Source: Chrysophaeum taylorii
Taxonomy: Eukaryota; Sar; Pelagophyceae; Pelagomonadales; Pelagomonadaceae
Assembly: GCA_029834535.1 (NCBI GenBank)
Contig: JAQMWT010000595.1
Span: 1-64,000 of the forward strand
Direction: 5' to 3'
Length of the DNA stretch: 64,000 nt
In this document: piece by piece, positions 20,486 to 29,233 of the stretch
How the letters are laid out: each line of letters opens with the position of its first letter
Numbering within the stretch: position 1 is the stretch's first letter
Notes under the pieces: model-generated
Database searches by the model: none
The model's input: the letters and a program-made list of their open reading frames with translations, nothing else
Told to the model about the DNA's origin: nothing
Translations under genes and position numbers: made by a program

Positions 20486-20486
<1 letters not shown>
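18105..20486 (-). CDS. Type II thioesterase fused to malonyl-CoA:ACP transacylase
   Basis: The product has 793 residues from the ATG at 20484-20486. Residues ~15-265 are an alpha/beta-hydrolase type II thioesterase (GrsT/RedJ-like): FPNAGSAENVY, AAQPPGREQRMKE, nucleophile motif LAHSMG (Ser ~110), acid region AIYGTKDE, and His in PVDGHHLFV. Two related modules of about 75 residues follow, joined by an Ala/Pro linker (GKKGAAMRTGCEL...VDAWASKKLF and GKAGAMLRSGCDL...VDGWCTAKFL). Residues ~490-793 are a FabD domain: LFPGQGAQKVG, GFSLGEYTAL (Ser ~582), KVRGEAM, PTGMMTVVG and GAFHSKYM. FabD loads malonyl groups onto acyl carrier protein, and type II thioesterases remove wrong acyl groups from carrier proteins. 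A combined loading and proofreading helper for a fatty-acid or polyketide synthase is inferred. No plastid signal is evident. Confidence 0.88.
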
Positions 20487-20519
<33 letters not shown>

Positions 20520-20520
20520 T
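20484..20520. repeat. (GTC)n triplet tract at the start of the thioesterase-transacylase gene
   Basis: About eleven GTC triplets (GAC on the minus strand) abut the start codon of the minus-strand gene. If an upstream in-frame codon were used they would encode poly-Thr. As 5' leader they place an unstructured repeat next to the ATG. Confidence 0.8.
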
Positions 20521-20609
20521 TCGGAAAACGCAACAAAATCAGAAACTCGTGTGTGTAACAAATAATAAATACCCTCTCCAGCTAGCTAGCTACAGTCGAC
20601 CCACCCCTC

Positions 20610-22664
20610 CTAGAACAACAACTCTGCGAGGGGCTCGGGGAGGTGGATGGTATCGTCTTTGAAAGCGGGGTCGTGGAGGACGGAGGGGGGGCGCGAAAGG
20701 AAGGAGAGCTCGTGGCGGAGCGCGTAGGCGAAGTGGTCACCCGTGGCCGCGAGGACCTCCACGAGCATCGCGTGGCGCGGTGGGACGTGCGAGGTGACAG
20801 GTTGGGGTGGTGCGATTACGTCGTGGTGGTGGTGGTGGTGGCGGCGCGCCGAGCTGCAGTTGGTCGCCTGCGGGAAACTAAGGCGCACGCGGAGCCAGTG
20901 GGTCGCGTGGAGGTTGTCGAGGGCGACAAAGAGGGCCTGGCCGTCTCGGCGCAGGTAGACGGAAGCGAAGGGGACGGGGTCTTCTTTATCTTCTTGTCTA
21001 CGAGCGTACGCGAGGGCTGCTTTTCGGCGCGCGACGGGGTCGAGGGGAACGCGACGAACGAGGACGGGCTTCGACGTCTGGACGACGAGGGCGAGGCGGT
21101 GCGCGTCGGCGAGAGGGACGGCGAGATAGTCGGCGTCGACGCCCTCGAGGTGGCACCGCGCGGTCGCGGTCTCGTCCAAGCGCGTCGGCGAGGACGCGAC
21201 CAGCCGGGCAGGGCGAGTCGCGTCGACGACGACGACGGCCGCCGCGCGGCAGAGGCCGCGCGGCGGGACCCGCGCGGGCGGCCGCGCGACCGAGAGCGTC
21301 GCCTCGGTGGTGCCGGCGACGGTCGAGACGACCACCGCGTCCCGACCGGGAGAGATCCGGACCTCGGCCCAGTCGTCCCGATATTCGCACACGGTGACGG
21401 CGCGAAATCGGTCCATCAAATCCTCGAGCTCGATGAAAAAAAAATCCGCGTTGTCTACGCCGGCTGCGGCGAAGGACTCGGGGGTCCACTCGCGCGAACC
21501 GCGCGACCACCGACCTTTCCACGCGTACGGGCTCGAGTGGCCGTGAGGGTTGGCGAGGCGGAGGAGGCGATGGCGCGCCCCAGAGCCGAGCGGGGGCGGC
21601 GGATCGAAGAGCTCGAGCACCGAGATGACGGCGTAGGCGTGGTGGGGCGCGAGGCCTTTCGCGTCGGCCCGCGTCGACGCGCAGCACACGAATCCTGCTT
21701 CGTGCGCCGACAGCACCGTCGCCCACAGCGAAACGTCGTCGTCGCACGCGACCTCGCGGCACGGACACCCCGTGAGCGCGTACAGCGCCTCGGAAGTCAC
21801 CCCCCCGTCGAGCGCCTCGTATCCACCGCATAATTTCGCGTACGCCTTCTCGAGCAAAGGCGCGAACAGCTGCCGTCGCCGGCAAGACGCGTACTTGAGC
21901 TGCGTGCACGTAAGTATCCCGTCCCCCGACGCCGGAAACCGCTCGTCGACCACCACGACTCGCCACGCCCCGACGCACAGCCGCACGCCGTGAACTCTGC
22001 GATAATCAGCTTCGTCGAGCGCGACGAACAGCCGCTTGACCAGCGCGCCGCGCCGGAACGCGCACAGCGCCGCGATCGCGCTCACGAACCAGCAGTTTCC
22101 GAGCGCGCCCTGGACCGCGTCGTCGGCTCGCGGCTCGTCCCGGAATACCCGCCACGCCTCGCGCGAAGATCTCCGCTGTCTCTCGCCGTCGAACTGCAGC
22201 TCCTCGGGTCGCACCCACTCGTTCCCCCCGAGCTCGGGGTCGCGAAACACCCCTCGGCAAGCCGCCCGCGCCGCCCGCACCACCCCTTCCATCGCCTCCG
22301 CGTCCTCGCCCGACGAGGCAACAGGCGCCGAGACGGGATCCTCCTCGGCCGCGAGGGCGGGAGCGAGCGCGGCGCCGTTCCCCACCGACGACGGACGCCA
22401 ACGATACGCTTCATCAGAGGCCGCGAGCGCCGCGGCGAGCGCGGCGTCGTTCTCCGCCGACGACGGACGCCGACGATACGCTTCATCAGAGGCCGCGAGC
22501 GCGGCGGCGAGCGCGGCGTCGTTCCCCACCGACGACGTTCGCGCATCGCGGCCCGACGCCTCCTCCTCCTCCTCGAGCTGCAGCCGCAGCGCCAACGCCT
22601 CGTCCTCACTCACCGAGAACGCCCGCCCGAAGAAAGCCCTCTCCTGCGCAGCCCATTCGCTCAT
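20610..22664 (-). CDS. Calpain-type cysteine protease with N-terminal ubiquitin-interacting-like repeats
   Basis: The product has 684 residues. The C2 catalytic core shows Cys191 in VQGALGNCWFVSAIAAL, His342 in GLAPHHAYAVISV and Asn372 in LRLANPHGHSSPYAWKGRWS, so the triad is complete. The N terminus (48-110) has three 24-residue repeats of the form DAALAAALAASDEAYRRRPS, close to the ubiquitin-interacting motif (acidic, then ALxxALxxS). A beta-rich C2-like/domain III region follows the core (VRISPGRDAVVVSTVAGTTEATLSV and onward) and ends in an amphipathic tail. Calpains are calcium-regulated cytosolic proteases; binding to ubiquitinated targets is inferred from the repeats alone. The ATG at 22662-22664 gives an intact N terminus. 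Confidence 0.88.
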   Translation of the reverse strand: MSEWAAQERAFFGRAFSVSEDEALALRLQLEEEEEASGRDARTSSVGNDAALAAALAASDEAYRRRPSSAENDAALAAALAASDEAYRWRPSSVGNGAALAPALAAEEDPVSAPVASSGEDAEAMEGVVRAARAACRGVFRDPELGGNEWVRPEELQFDGERQRRSSREAWRVFRDEPRADDAVQGALGNCWFVSAIAALCAFRRGALVKRLFVALDEADYRRVHGVRLCVGAWRVVVVDERFPASGDGILTCTQLKYASCRRRQLFAPLLEKAYAKLCGGYEALDGGVTSEALYALTGCPCREVACDDDVSLWATVLSAHEAGFVCCASTRADAKGLAPHHAYAVISVLELFDPPPPLGSGARHRLLRLANPHGHSSPYAWKGRWSRGSREWTPESFAAAGVDNADFFFIELEDLMDRFRAVTVCEYRDDWAEVRISPGRDAVVVSTVAGTTEATLSVARPPARVPPRGLCRAAAVVVVDATRPARLVASSPTRLDETATARCHLEGVDADYLAVPLADAHRLALVVQTSKPVLVRRVPLDPVARRKAALAYARRQEDKEDPVPFASVYLRRDGQALFVALDNLHATHWLRVRLSFPQATNCSSARRHHHHHHDVIAPPQPVTSHVPPRHAMLVEVLAATGDHFAYALRHELSFLSRPPSVLHDPAFKDDTIHLPEPLAELLF

Positions 22665-23484
22665 CCGTCACCTTCTTCGAGGACGCCGACCACACGGGTG
22701 CGAACAATTGCGTCGAGTTGTACCGGAACTCAAGATTCATTGCCCGTGTTCTGGTCCAACCCTTATGCATGGCAGGCCGCCGTGGCACGCAGCTGCATCC
22801 CACCCTCGCGCAACAACAACACGGATGTCGGTGTTGCAGTCGACGCAGGAGTACGACGCACTCGTGTTTCTGCACACGTCACAGCCTTGAATGAGGCAGC
22901 GGCTTGATCATTCGACGAGCGGGATCCTCCCACAACAGGCCCAGCGCCGGTTCGAATCCTCTTCTGCGTTGATCTTCCCGACCAAGGCCTCGACCGCGTG
23001 GCTCGGCTTGGATCCGTCCGGCGGGTCGTCACCTTCGCGCGGTCAGACAACTCGACGGCAAGGGCAGCTACGGCACAGCTTGTCTGCTAATAAGTGTCCG
23101 TACACCAGGAATACTCGTACCCTCAAATCGCCGTTCCAACGGTGCCAGCCCCGGGCATCGAGGCACCGTCGTCGTCGTCGTCGTCGATTCTGCCGCACCG
23201 ATTTATTTATCCCCGCCGGATGATAGTAGTAGCAGTCGACATCATTCGTCGTCGTCGTCGCTGCTGTCATCTGACGACGACGACGATTGCGGAAGTGCCC
23301 GACGGCGGAGCGCGTGCCCGATGCACCCCTGAGCGCACGCACGCGCCACTCTGCTCTCGGCGCGCAACTATAATTATAAACTCTAGTCTCCAAACACCAC
23401 CACCCGAGTCGACGAAGAAGCGGACCCCTGCAGGAAAAAAAAAACATCACCCCCTTGTCGGTCGGTCGGTCGGTCGGTCGGACT
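22665..23484. other. Intergenic region with triplet repeats
   Basis: About 820 bp, no supported gene. It includes GTC/CGT triplets at 23165-23190 and 23245-23285 and a GGTC tetranucleotide tract at 23457-23480 that ends at the kinase stop codon. Confidence 0.6.
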
Positions 23485-24510
23485 CTAGGCCTCGGGATCG
23501 GCGTGAGCCCCCCATTCCTTGAGGGAAACGGATAGCTGGAGCGCCCGGTCGATGTCGGGCCTGGTGTTGGGATCGACAACGAGAAGGGCTCGGGAAGCGC
23601 GCTGTACTCTCAGAAAGAAGTCGGGCTCGTGGCGCGTGCCGATGGCGTCCTTGGGCGGGGCGGCGGGGGTAACGAGAACTCGGAGGTGCGAGCACTCGAC
23701 GACGCGGGGTCGCTTTCCCCCCGTCGGGAAGTCGGCCTCGAAGGGGGAGTAGCCGTAGGCCATTGCCCACAGGAGGCAGCCGAGGGCCCAGACGTCGGCC
23801 TTGGCCGTGTCGAGGAAGGCGGGAGCCTCAGGTTCCCAGAGCTCGGGCGCGCGGTACGACATGGTCGAGCGGACCGAAGCCTCGTCTTGGAGGACGAGGG
23901 CGTCTCGTCGGCTCGAGAGTTCGACCTTGGCCTCGGCCATGCTCCCAAAGTCCATCAGCACGGCGCGGCCGTCGTCGATGAGAACGTTTTCGGGCTTGAT
24001 ATCGCGGTGCGCGAGTCCGGACGCGTGGATCGCTTTTGCCCCTCTGCACGTTCCGTCGAAGAGTCGCGAAAATTCCTCGGGCACCCACGCGTCGCCGCCC
24101 TCGACCACCTTGGCGTCGATCACCTGCCGCAGCGACCGCGAGCACATTGGAAACACCATGAGCGCGACGCTTCGCGACGCCGAGAAGTCGAGCAAAGGCA
24201 TGAGGTTTGGGTGGTCGAAGCGCCGGTGCGCCTCGACCTCGCGCATCGCGCTCGCGTACTGCTCGGGCTCGTCGATGCGCACCTGTTTCAGGACGACGCG
24301 TCGCCACGACCCGGCCTCGACGCCCCCGAACACGTACGAGAACCCGCCCTCGCCCACCTTGCCGCCCCGGAGGACGACCATCCCGCCGTCCAGTTTGTGT
24401 CGCGGGGCGAACATCAACATCCCGAGCCGCTGCACCCACTCCAAGAGGGCCGAGCACAACCCCAGCACGCGACCAAAGACACCCCCGCTCGACGACGCCT
24501 TCTCCTCCAT
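23485..24510 (-). CDS. STK16/MPSK1-like serine/threonine kinase (NAK family)
   Basis: The product has 341 residues. The kinase domain covers about residues 45-330: Gly loop GKVGEGGFSYVFGG, Lys in RRVVLKQVRI, HRDIKPENVLI catalytic loop, MDFGSM in place of DFG-x, and STMSYRAPELWEPEA in the activation segment. The Gly loop GEGGFSYV, the DFGSM motif and YRAPEL are typical of STK16-like kinases, which are palmitoylated and act at the Golgi. The Cys at about 19 (GLCSALLEW) could be acylated, but that is inference. No extra domain is present. The stop overlaps a GGTC microsatellite. Confidence 0.88.
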   Translation of the reverse strand: MEEKASSSGGVFGRVLGLCSALLEWVQRLGMLMFAPRHKLDGGMVVLRGGKVGEGGFSYVFGGVEAGSWRRVVLKQVRIDEPEQYASAMREVEAHRRFDHPNLMPLLDFSASRSVALMVFPMCSRSLRQVIDAKVVEGGDAWVPEEFSRLFDGTCRGAKAIHASGLAHRDIKPENVLIDDGRAVLMDFGSMAEAKVELSSRRDALVLQDEASVRSTMSYRAPELWEPEAPAFLDTAKADVWALGCLLWAMAYGYSPFEADFPTGGKRPRVVECSHLRVLVTPAAPPKDAIGTRHEPDFFLRVQRASRALLVVDPNTRPDIDRALQLSVSLKEWGAHADPEA

Positions 24511-25995
24511 CGACCCGATCGTGACTTACTCACTCGTGTTGTTGGCACCCCTCTTTTTATTACTTTCTTTCTCTCTTTCCTTCTTTTTCTCTCTCGGGGT
24601 GGATGCTATCCCGGCCAACAAGTCAGCAGTCATCATCAAGCTCGACAAACGCAATGCCTACAACGAGCTCAACAGCAGCGAACCGTCGTGGTGGACGTGC
24701 TCGCCTTTGACACCAAGTTGCGGGGATGGTCATCAAAGTGCGCCAAGCGCAGGACAAAACTCGGCGCACTTGTTGTTGTCATGCATCGATAAACATCGCC
24801 AGGGGGACCGTAGGCGACGCCGTCGTCCATGCCAAAATGCGCGTGGTCGCCACGGCTGGCAATCGAGGGCCTCTGTGGCGTTGCTGGTCGCCACCGCGAT
24901 GAGAGTCGAAATGGGTGCGAGCCGCCGACCGCTAGCTACCCGGGACGTTGACTGTTCAAAGTTGCTTTGATTTTGAAATGAACACGAAAGAAAGGCCAAG
25001 CACCTCGTCCGCACCAGACGGCGCCCGCACTCTTGCCGGCATCCCTGTTGTCGCCTACGGCTTCGTGGAGTAAGTATACCGTGGTCGTTGGGTCACCCTG
25101 GGGACGGACTTCTACATCATCTCTCCACTTTGCAGCACCAGGTTGATGATCAAGTGGGCTACACGAACACTTTCTGCACGGAATTTCAGAACGTTTCGTT
25201 GTAATGCAAAGGCGCGAAATGCATCGCCCCGCGCGCGTACAACATCACATCGTTGCAGCAGTCCCCCCGCTTCAGCCAAGCTCCGCCGCTTAAACGATGT
25301 CGTCCTCAACTTTCGTCGCGGCTGTCCTTGGAGCTGCGGCGACAGGTGGTCTCGCTTTCGATCGACAATGCCCTTTCGGTCGCGGCATTATCGAGAGGCA
25401 TCGCGTCTCCACCAAATTGGTTGTATAACTCGCGGCCAAAAAAATGTCGCTTGCCGCGCCAACAACCGCTGCTCCTGGTCAGAGATGCGCGCCAATTATC
25501 GTTGCCGACGTCGTCGCTCCTGTCGCCCGCTCGCGGCTTCTTTAGTACGGCGGCCACTTGCTGGTATCGTGGCACCCCCCCACCCCCCCCCGTCGACGCG
25601 CAGCGCGCGCCCTCTCGAGTCCACAGCAGCGACTACATTATTTCGCCACGCTCGCGTCATCGATAAGACTCTCGAACCGGCCGGCGCCCCGTTGGCCCCG
25701 CCGTTCACAGAGCTTGGCAGCTACCCGGTATAGGCCTCGTGGTCAAAATTTTGCCAGCGACGCGTGCCACAAGCTCGCACACGTCTGCGGCGGGACCGGC
25801 GGCTGCGCTAATTTCAGGGAGGCCACCCCGCTCCGACTGGGACGGCGAGTGGGGCCTACCTGCCTCAGGCCGGTCTCGCAGCGCCATTATTAGCCACCTA
25901 TCGCCGCACCTTTGGTCGGTCCAGCAGCAGGACGCGGGTTCTACCCCCACGCAGCAGCGAAGAAGCGGTTGTCGGTTGATAAGAATTCAAGCGAA
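24511..25995. other. 1.5-kb region without a firmly supported gene
   Basis: Contains pyrimidine-rich leader-like sequence (24545-24600), one candidate small spliced gene (see separate entry) and GC-rich sequence with only shadow-like ORFs before ORC5. Confidence 0.5.
24978..25204 (+). CDS. Possible small spliced gene of unknown function
   Basis: An ATG at 24978 opens MNTKERPSTSSAPDGARTL, then AGIPVVAYGFV, and runs into a textbook donor GTAAGT at 25070. A pyrimidine-rich acceptor (CTCTCCACTTTGCAG) ends at 25135, so the intron would be 66 nt. After it, one frame reads HQVDDQVGYTNTFCTEF and stops near 25204. The other frame stays open longer but is Arg/Ser-rich and less protein-like. The natural phase from the GTAAGT donor favours the longer frame. 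I recognise no family, so this is a weak call based on splice signals. Confidence 0.22.
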
Positions 25996-27528
25996 ATGCG
26001 CGAGCTGAGCGCGTACGAGCTCGATCGCGAGGCGAACATCCGGCGGAACAACGCGTACCTCGCGTCCCTGGGGCTCGGGGGGTCGACGTGTTCGACGACC
26101 CCTCGGTGGTCGTCGGCCCCCGAGACCATCGAGAGTGCGAGCGTTGAGGAAGAAGCGCGAACGCAGATCCGCACGAAGCGGGCGGAAATGCGGTCCCCCG
26201 AGGGCCTCGACGCGGCGTGCGCGCAGCTCTTTGCGGCATTTCCGGGGCGCGAGCGCGAAATCGACGCGTTGCTGTCGCTGTGCGCGGGCCACGAGCACGT
26301 CGCGGTACTAGGACCGAGCGCGTCGGGAAAAACTGCCGTGTGTCGCGCCGTCCTGGAGGCCGTGGGCGAGCCGTTCGCGTGGATATCGTGCGCAGCACTC
26401 TCCGCCGCGACCGCCAGCAGCGCAGCCGCAACGTTGTTCGAGCGCGCGGCGAGGGCGCTCTCGGTTCTCGAGAAAACGCCAAAGCTGCCGACGAAATTCG
26501 ACGCCCCCGGCTTCGCGCGGTGGCTCGAGGCCTTCGAGAGGGCGACGATCGTCCTCGACGACGCCCACGTCCTCTTTTCCTCGCTCGACGGCTTCCGCGC
26601 CCGCGATTCCGAGGCGGCCGCGGGCGTCGCTCTCGTCTCGTGGGTCGCGAGGCTCGCGTCGACCCGACTTCGGGTGATTGTCGTGGGCTGCGACCGTGCC
26701 TTCGCGGGACCCACCACCTTCGGCCTCCCCTTGATCCGCGTCGTTTTCTCGGCCTACGCGCCGCGCGAGCTCGGGACGGTCCTCGAGACGATCGCGAGGC
26801 GGCGCCGCATTCCGGGCGCCCGAGACGCCGGAACGTACCGTCGCTTCGTCGACCAGGTCGTCGGCGTCGCCCGCCGCCACACGAGCGACGCCCGCGAACT
26901 CATGAAACTCTGCGCGAGCCGACCCCTCTTTGATTTGTACGACAAGGCCGACGGTCCGGCCGCGGCGTTTTCTGCCGTCAAACACCACCTCAAGCTCGCC
27001 CTCGACAACATCCACGACCCCCACCTCGACGTCGATCGCCTGGTCCTCGGGGGCGCGGAGGAGGAGAAGACGTGTGGTGTGCCCACCACCAGGCTCCTCA
27101 GCGAACTCTCGCCGCGCGCGATCCTCGCCTTGCTCGCTGCCTTCGTCGCCAGCTACTCCTCCAAGGACGCCGACAAGCTCCTTTTTACCACCTCCACCTC
27201 AAAAAGACGGCGCAAAACCGCCGCATCCCCGGAGGACGTCAAAACCGACGCCGGACCCCAGGCCGTCCCCCTCGACCGCCTCCTCTCGGTCCACGCCTAC
27301 TTCGTCGCCGCCCACGCCGGCGGCGATCCCCTCCCCATCCGCGACCCCGCCCTCCTCCAGCAGCTCGCCTCCCTCACCGCCCTCAGGCTCCTGGATCGAG
27401 CCACCCCCCTCGACGACCTCAACCACCTCAAATACAGGTGCCTTCTCGTCGCGGACCAGGCCTTCCAGCTCGCCGACGCGATCCGCTTTCCCCTCGCGAA
27501 CTACCTCCCCGCGGGTATTGGTCCATAG
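25996..27528 (+). CDS. ORC5: Origin recognition complex subunit 5
   Basis: The product has 510 residues from the ATG at 25996; an upstream TTG extension is ignored. An AAA+ domain starts near residue 75: FPGREREIDALLSLC, Walker A VLGPSASGKTAV, Walker B-like TIVLDDAHVLF. The C-terminal region carries the ORC5 signature: ILALLAAFVASYSSKDADKL, then PLDRLLSVHAYFV, then a winged-helix part ending KYRCLLVADQAFQLADAIRF and PLANYL, matching ORC5 rather than ORC4. It is part of the complex that marks replication origins and loads MCM. The N terminus has an extra MRELSAYELDREANIRRN motif (the YExxREANIxRN type), not usual for ORC5. The last codons after NYLPAG may continue through an intron. Confidence 0.85.
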   Translation: MRELSAYELDREANIRRNNAYLASLGLGGSTCSTTPRWSSAPETIESASVEEEARTQIRTKRAEMRSPEGLDAACAQLFAAFPGREREIDALLSLCAGHEHVAVLGPSASGKTAVCRAVLEAVGEPFAWISCAALSAATASSAAATLFERAARALSVLEKTPKLPTKFDAPGFARWLEAFERATIVLDDAHVLFSSLDGFRARDSEAAAGVALVSWVARLASTRLRVIVVGCDRAFAGPTTFGLPLIRVVFSAYAPRELGTVLETIARRRRIPGARDAGTYRRFVDQVVGVARRHTSDARELMKLCASRPLFDLYDKADGPAAAFSAVKHHLKLALDNIHDPHLDVDRLVLGGAEEEKTCGVPTTRLLSELSPRAILALLAAFVASYSSKDADKLLFTTSTSKRRRKTAASPEDVKTDAGPQAVPLDRLLSVHAYFVAAHAGGDPLPIRDPALLQQLASLTALRLLDRATPLDDLNHLKYRCLLVADQAFQLADAIRFPLANYLPAGIGP

Positions 27529-27946
27529 TTCTTATCCCCCTCTTTTTTGGGAAACTACATGTTGCGCCAACTTCACAGAGGCAAAGGCGGCCCAAACTCG
27601 CCGCATCTACCGTGAGTGGGGGATCGCCAACGCATTAGGCCGGGCTCGCTGTGCCCTCACCGCCCTCACCCATGTCGCCGCCTCGGGGAACCCCGCCCAG
27701 GCCGCCCGATCCCAGCAGGACGTCACCCTTCGTCGCACATACGTCCGGCGGCAGCATGCGTACGACCTACGGGCGGGGCCCGTCCTTTCTTCGCCTGCCC
27801 CACGCCTCGGCGATGACCCCGACTAGGTCCCGCGTACTTATCTCCGCCCGTCAGGCACATCCCTCATACCCCACAAACCCACCCACATCCTTCATGCTCC
27901 CCACACGCACCCCCCCCTCTTAGCAGTCGACATTTTTAAAAACTAC
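27529..27946. other. ORC5-CDF transporter spacer
   Basis: About 420 bp, no supported gene. It contains the segment at 27863-27936 that is also found in the Helitron-helicase array (1624-1695), and the 13-mer AAACTACATGTTG occurs at both ends (about 27552 and 27939). Confidence 0.6.
27863..27936. repeat. Segment shared with the helicase array, ending CTCTTAGCAGTCGACATTT
   Basis: TCATACCCCACAAACCCACC and the following CACATCCTTCATGCTCCCC are near-identical to 1624-1662, and both are followed by ACAC...CCCCCCTCTTAGCAGTCGAC. The copy here ends 11 bp before the start codon of the cation-efflux gene, so it is probably its leader or promoter. Confidence 0.85.
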
Positions 27947-29179
27947 ATGTTGGGGGTCCGGCGGCTCTCCGCCGCTACGCGAGTGACGGTGCTGGGTGCG
28001 GGCGTGAACACGGTGCTGGGTGCGACGAAGCTCGCCGTCGGGACGGCCTGCGGCAGCGCGGCGTTGGTGTCCGACGGCGCGCACTCGTTCAGCGACCTCC
28101 TGACCGACGGGGTCGCGCTCCTGACGTATCGAGCTTCGAGGAAGCCCCCCGACGACGACCACCCCTTTGGCCACGGGAAGATAGAGGCCGCGGGGACCTT
28201 TGGGGTCGGTGGCGCGCTCTTGCTCGCGGCAGGCGGCGCGGCGACGCACGCGACGCACGCCGCGACGAGCCTCGTCGCCGAGCCCTCGTGGATCGCGATA
28301 TGCGCGTGCGTCGCCTCGGTCGCGGCCAAGGAGTACGTGTACCGCATCACGAAACGCGTCGGCGAGGAGGAGCGCAGCACCGTGATCGTCGCCAACGCCG
28401 AACACCACCGCAGCGACGCCCTCAGCTCGGTCGCCAGCCTCTGCGGGATCGCCGCGGCTAACCTCGTGCATCCGGCGTGCGATCCGCTCGCGGGCGTCTG
28501 CGTGGCGATCATGGTCGGTCGCACCGGCCTGGTTTTGTCCAAGGGCGCGCTCGACGAACTCCTCGACGCATCGGTCCATCCCTCCGTCGTCGACAGAATG
28601 CGCCGAACCGTCGCGACCCGCGTCCCCGGCGCGACGCCCGGCGACCTGCGAGCTCGCAAGACCGGGCCCGGACTCCACGTGACCGCCACCCTCAAGGTCA
28701 GAGCGCACCTGACGGCCTCCGCGGCCCACCAAATGGGCGAGCACGCCAGAAAGGCAATCGTCGACGCCGCTAAAGCCGACAACTTCGACGTCCTCGACGT
28801 CTCGCTCCACTTCGACCCCGACGACCGCCAGGAGCTCGACGACATGCACGTGCTCCTCCCGACGCCCGACAAAGTCGAGCGCCTCATTCGCGACCACTGC
28901 AAACACCACATCGCCCCCCAAATTTCCGTCCGCTACACCACCGACAACCGCGTCGCCGCCACTCTCGACCTCTGCCTTCGCCCCGACCTCCGCCTCCGCG
29001 ACGCCGCAAGAATCGCGACCAAACTTCGCCGCGGCCTCCTCAAAAAGATTCCCCTCCTGGTCGACCTCCAGGTGCGCTCCGACCTCGCGCCGGCGCACCA
29101 CCGGTGGTGGTGGGGGCCCCGAACACCAAGACGACGAAGAAGAAGAAGAAGCCCCCCCCGCTGGCAGCGTATTTATTAA
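27947..29179 (+). CDS. Cation diffusion facilitator (CDF) family divalent metal transporter
   Basis: The product has 410 residues. Metal-site and family motifs are clear: VSDGAHSFSDLLTDGV in TM2, DDHPFGHGKIEAAG before TM3, and NAEHHRSDALSSVASL (HxxxD) in TM5. A cytosolic ferredoxin-like domain follows (about 230-370, LHVTATLKVRAHLTAS, VSLHFDPDD, MHVLLPTP). CDF proteins exchange Zn, Mn or Fe for protons and move them out of the cytosol; which metal cannot be told. The length and the DHPFGHGKIE motif fit bacterial-type and mitochondrial/plastid CDF members. The Arg-rich last 30 residues look non-conserved and may be an unspliced tail. The DJ-1-like gene starts 54 bp downstream. Confidence 0.9.
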   Translation: MLGVRRLSAATRVTVLGAGVNTVLGATKLAVGTACGSAALVSDGAHSFSDLLTDGVALLTYRASRKPPDDDHPFGHGKIEAAGTFGVGGALLLAAGGAATHATHAATSLVAEPSWIAICACVASVAAKEYVYRITKRVGEEERSTVIVANAEHHRSDALSSVASLCGIAAANLVHPACDPLAGVCVAIMVGRTGLVLSKGALDELLDASVHPSVVDRMRRTVATRVPGATPGDLRARKTGPGLHVTATLKVRAHLTASAAHQMGEHARKAIVDAAKADNFDVLDVSLHFDPDDRQELDDMHVLLPTPDKVERLIRDHCKHHIAPQISVRYTTDNRVAATLDLCLRPDLRLRDAARIATKLRRGLLKKIPLLVDLQVRSDLAPAHHRWWWGPRTPRRRRRRRSPPRWQRIY

Positions 29180-29233
29180 CGGATCTTGATTTTTTTCTAG
29201 GGCAAGAAAAAGAAGAAGAAGATCAAGATCATC

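Noticed and set aside
22945-22990. tRNA-like word GGTTCGAATCC
   Set aside because: The T-stem does not pair (GCCGG against CCTCT), and no D-arm or acceptor stem lies at the right distance.
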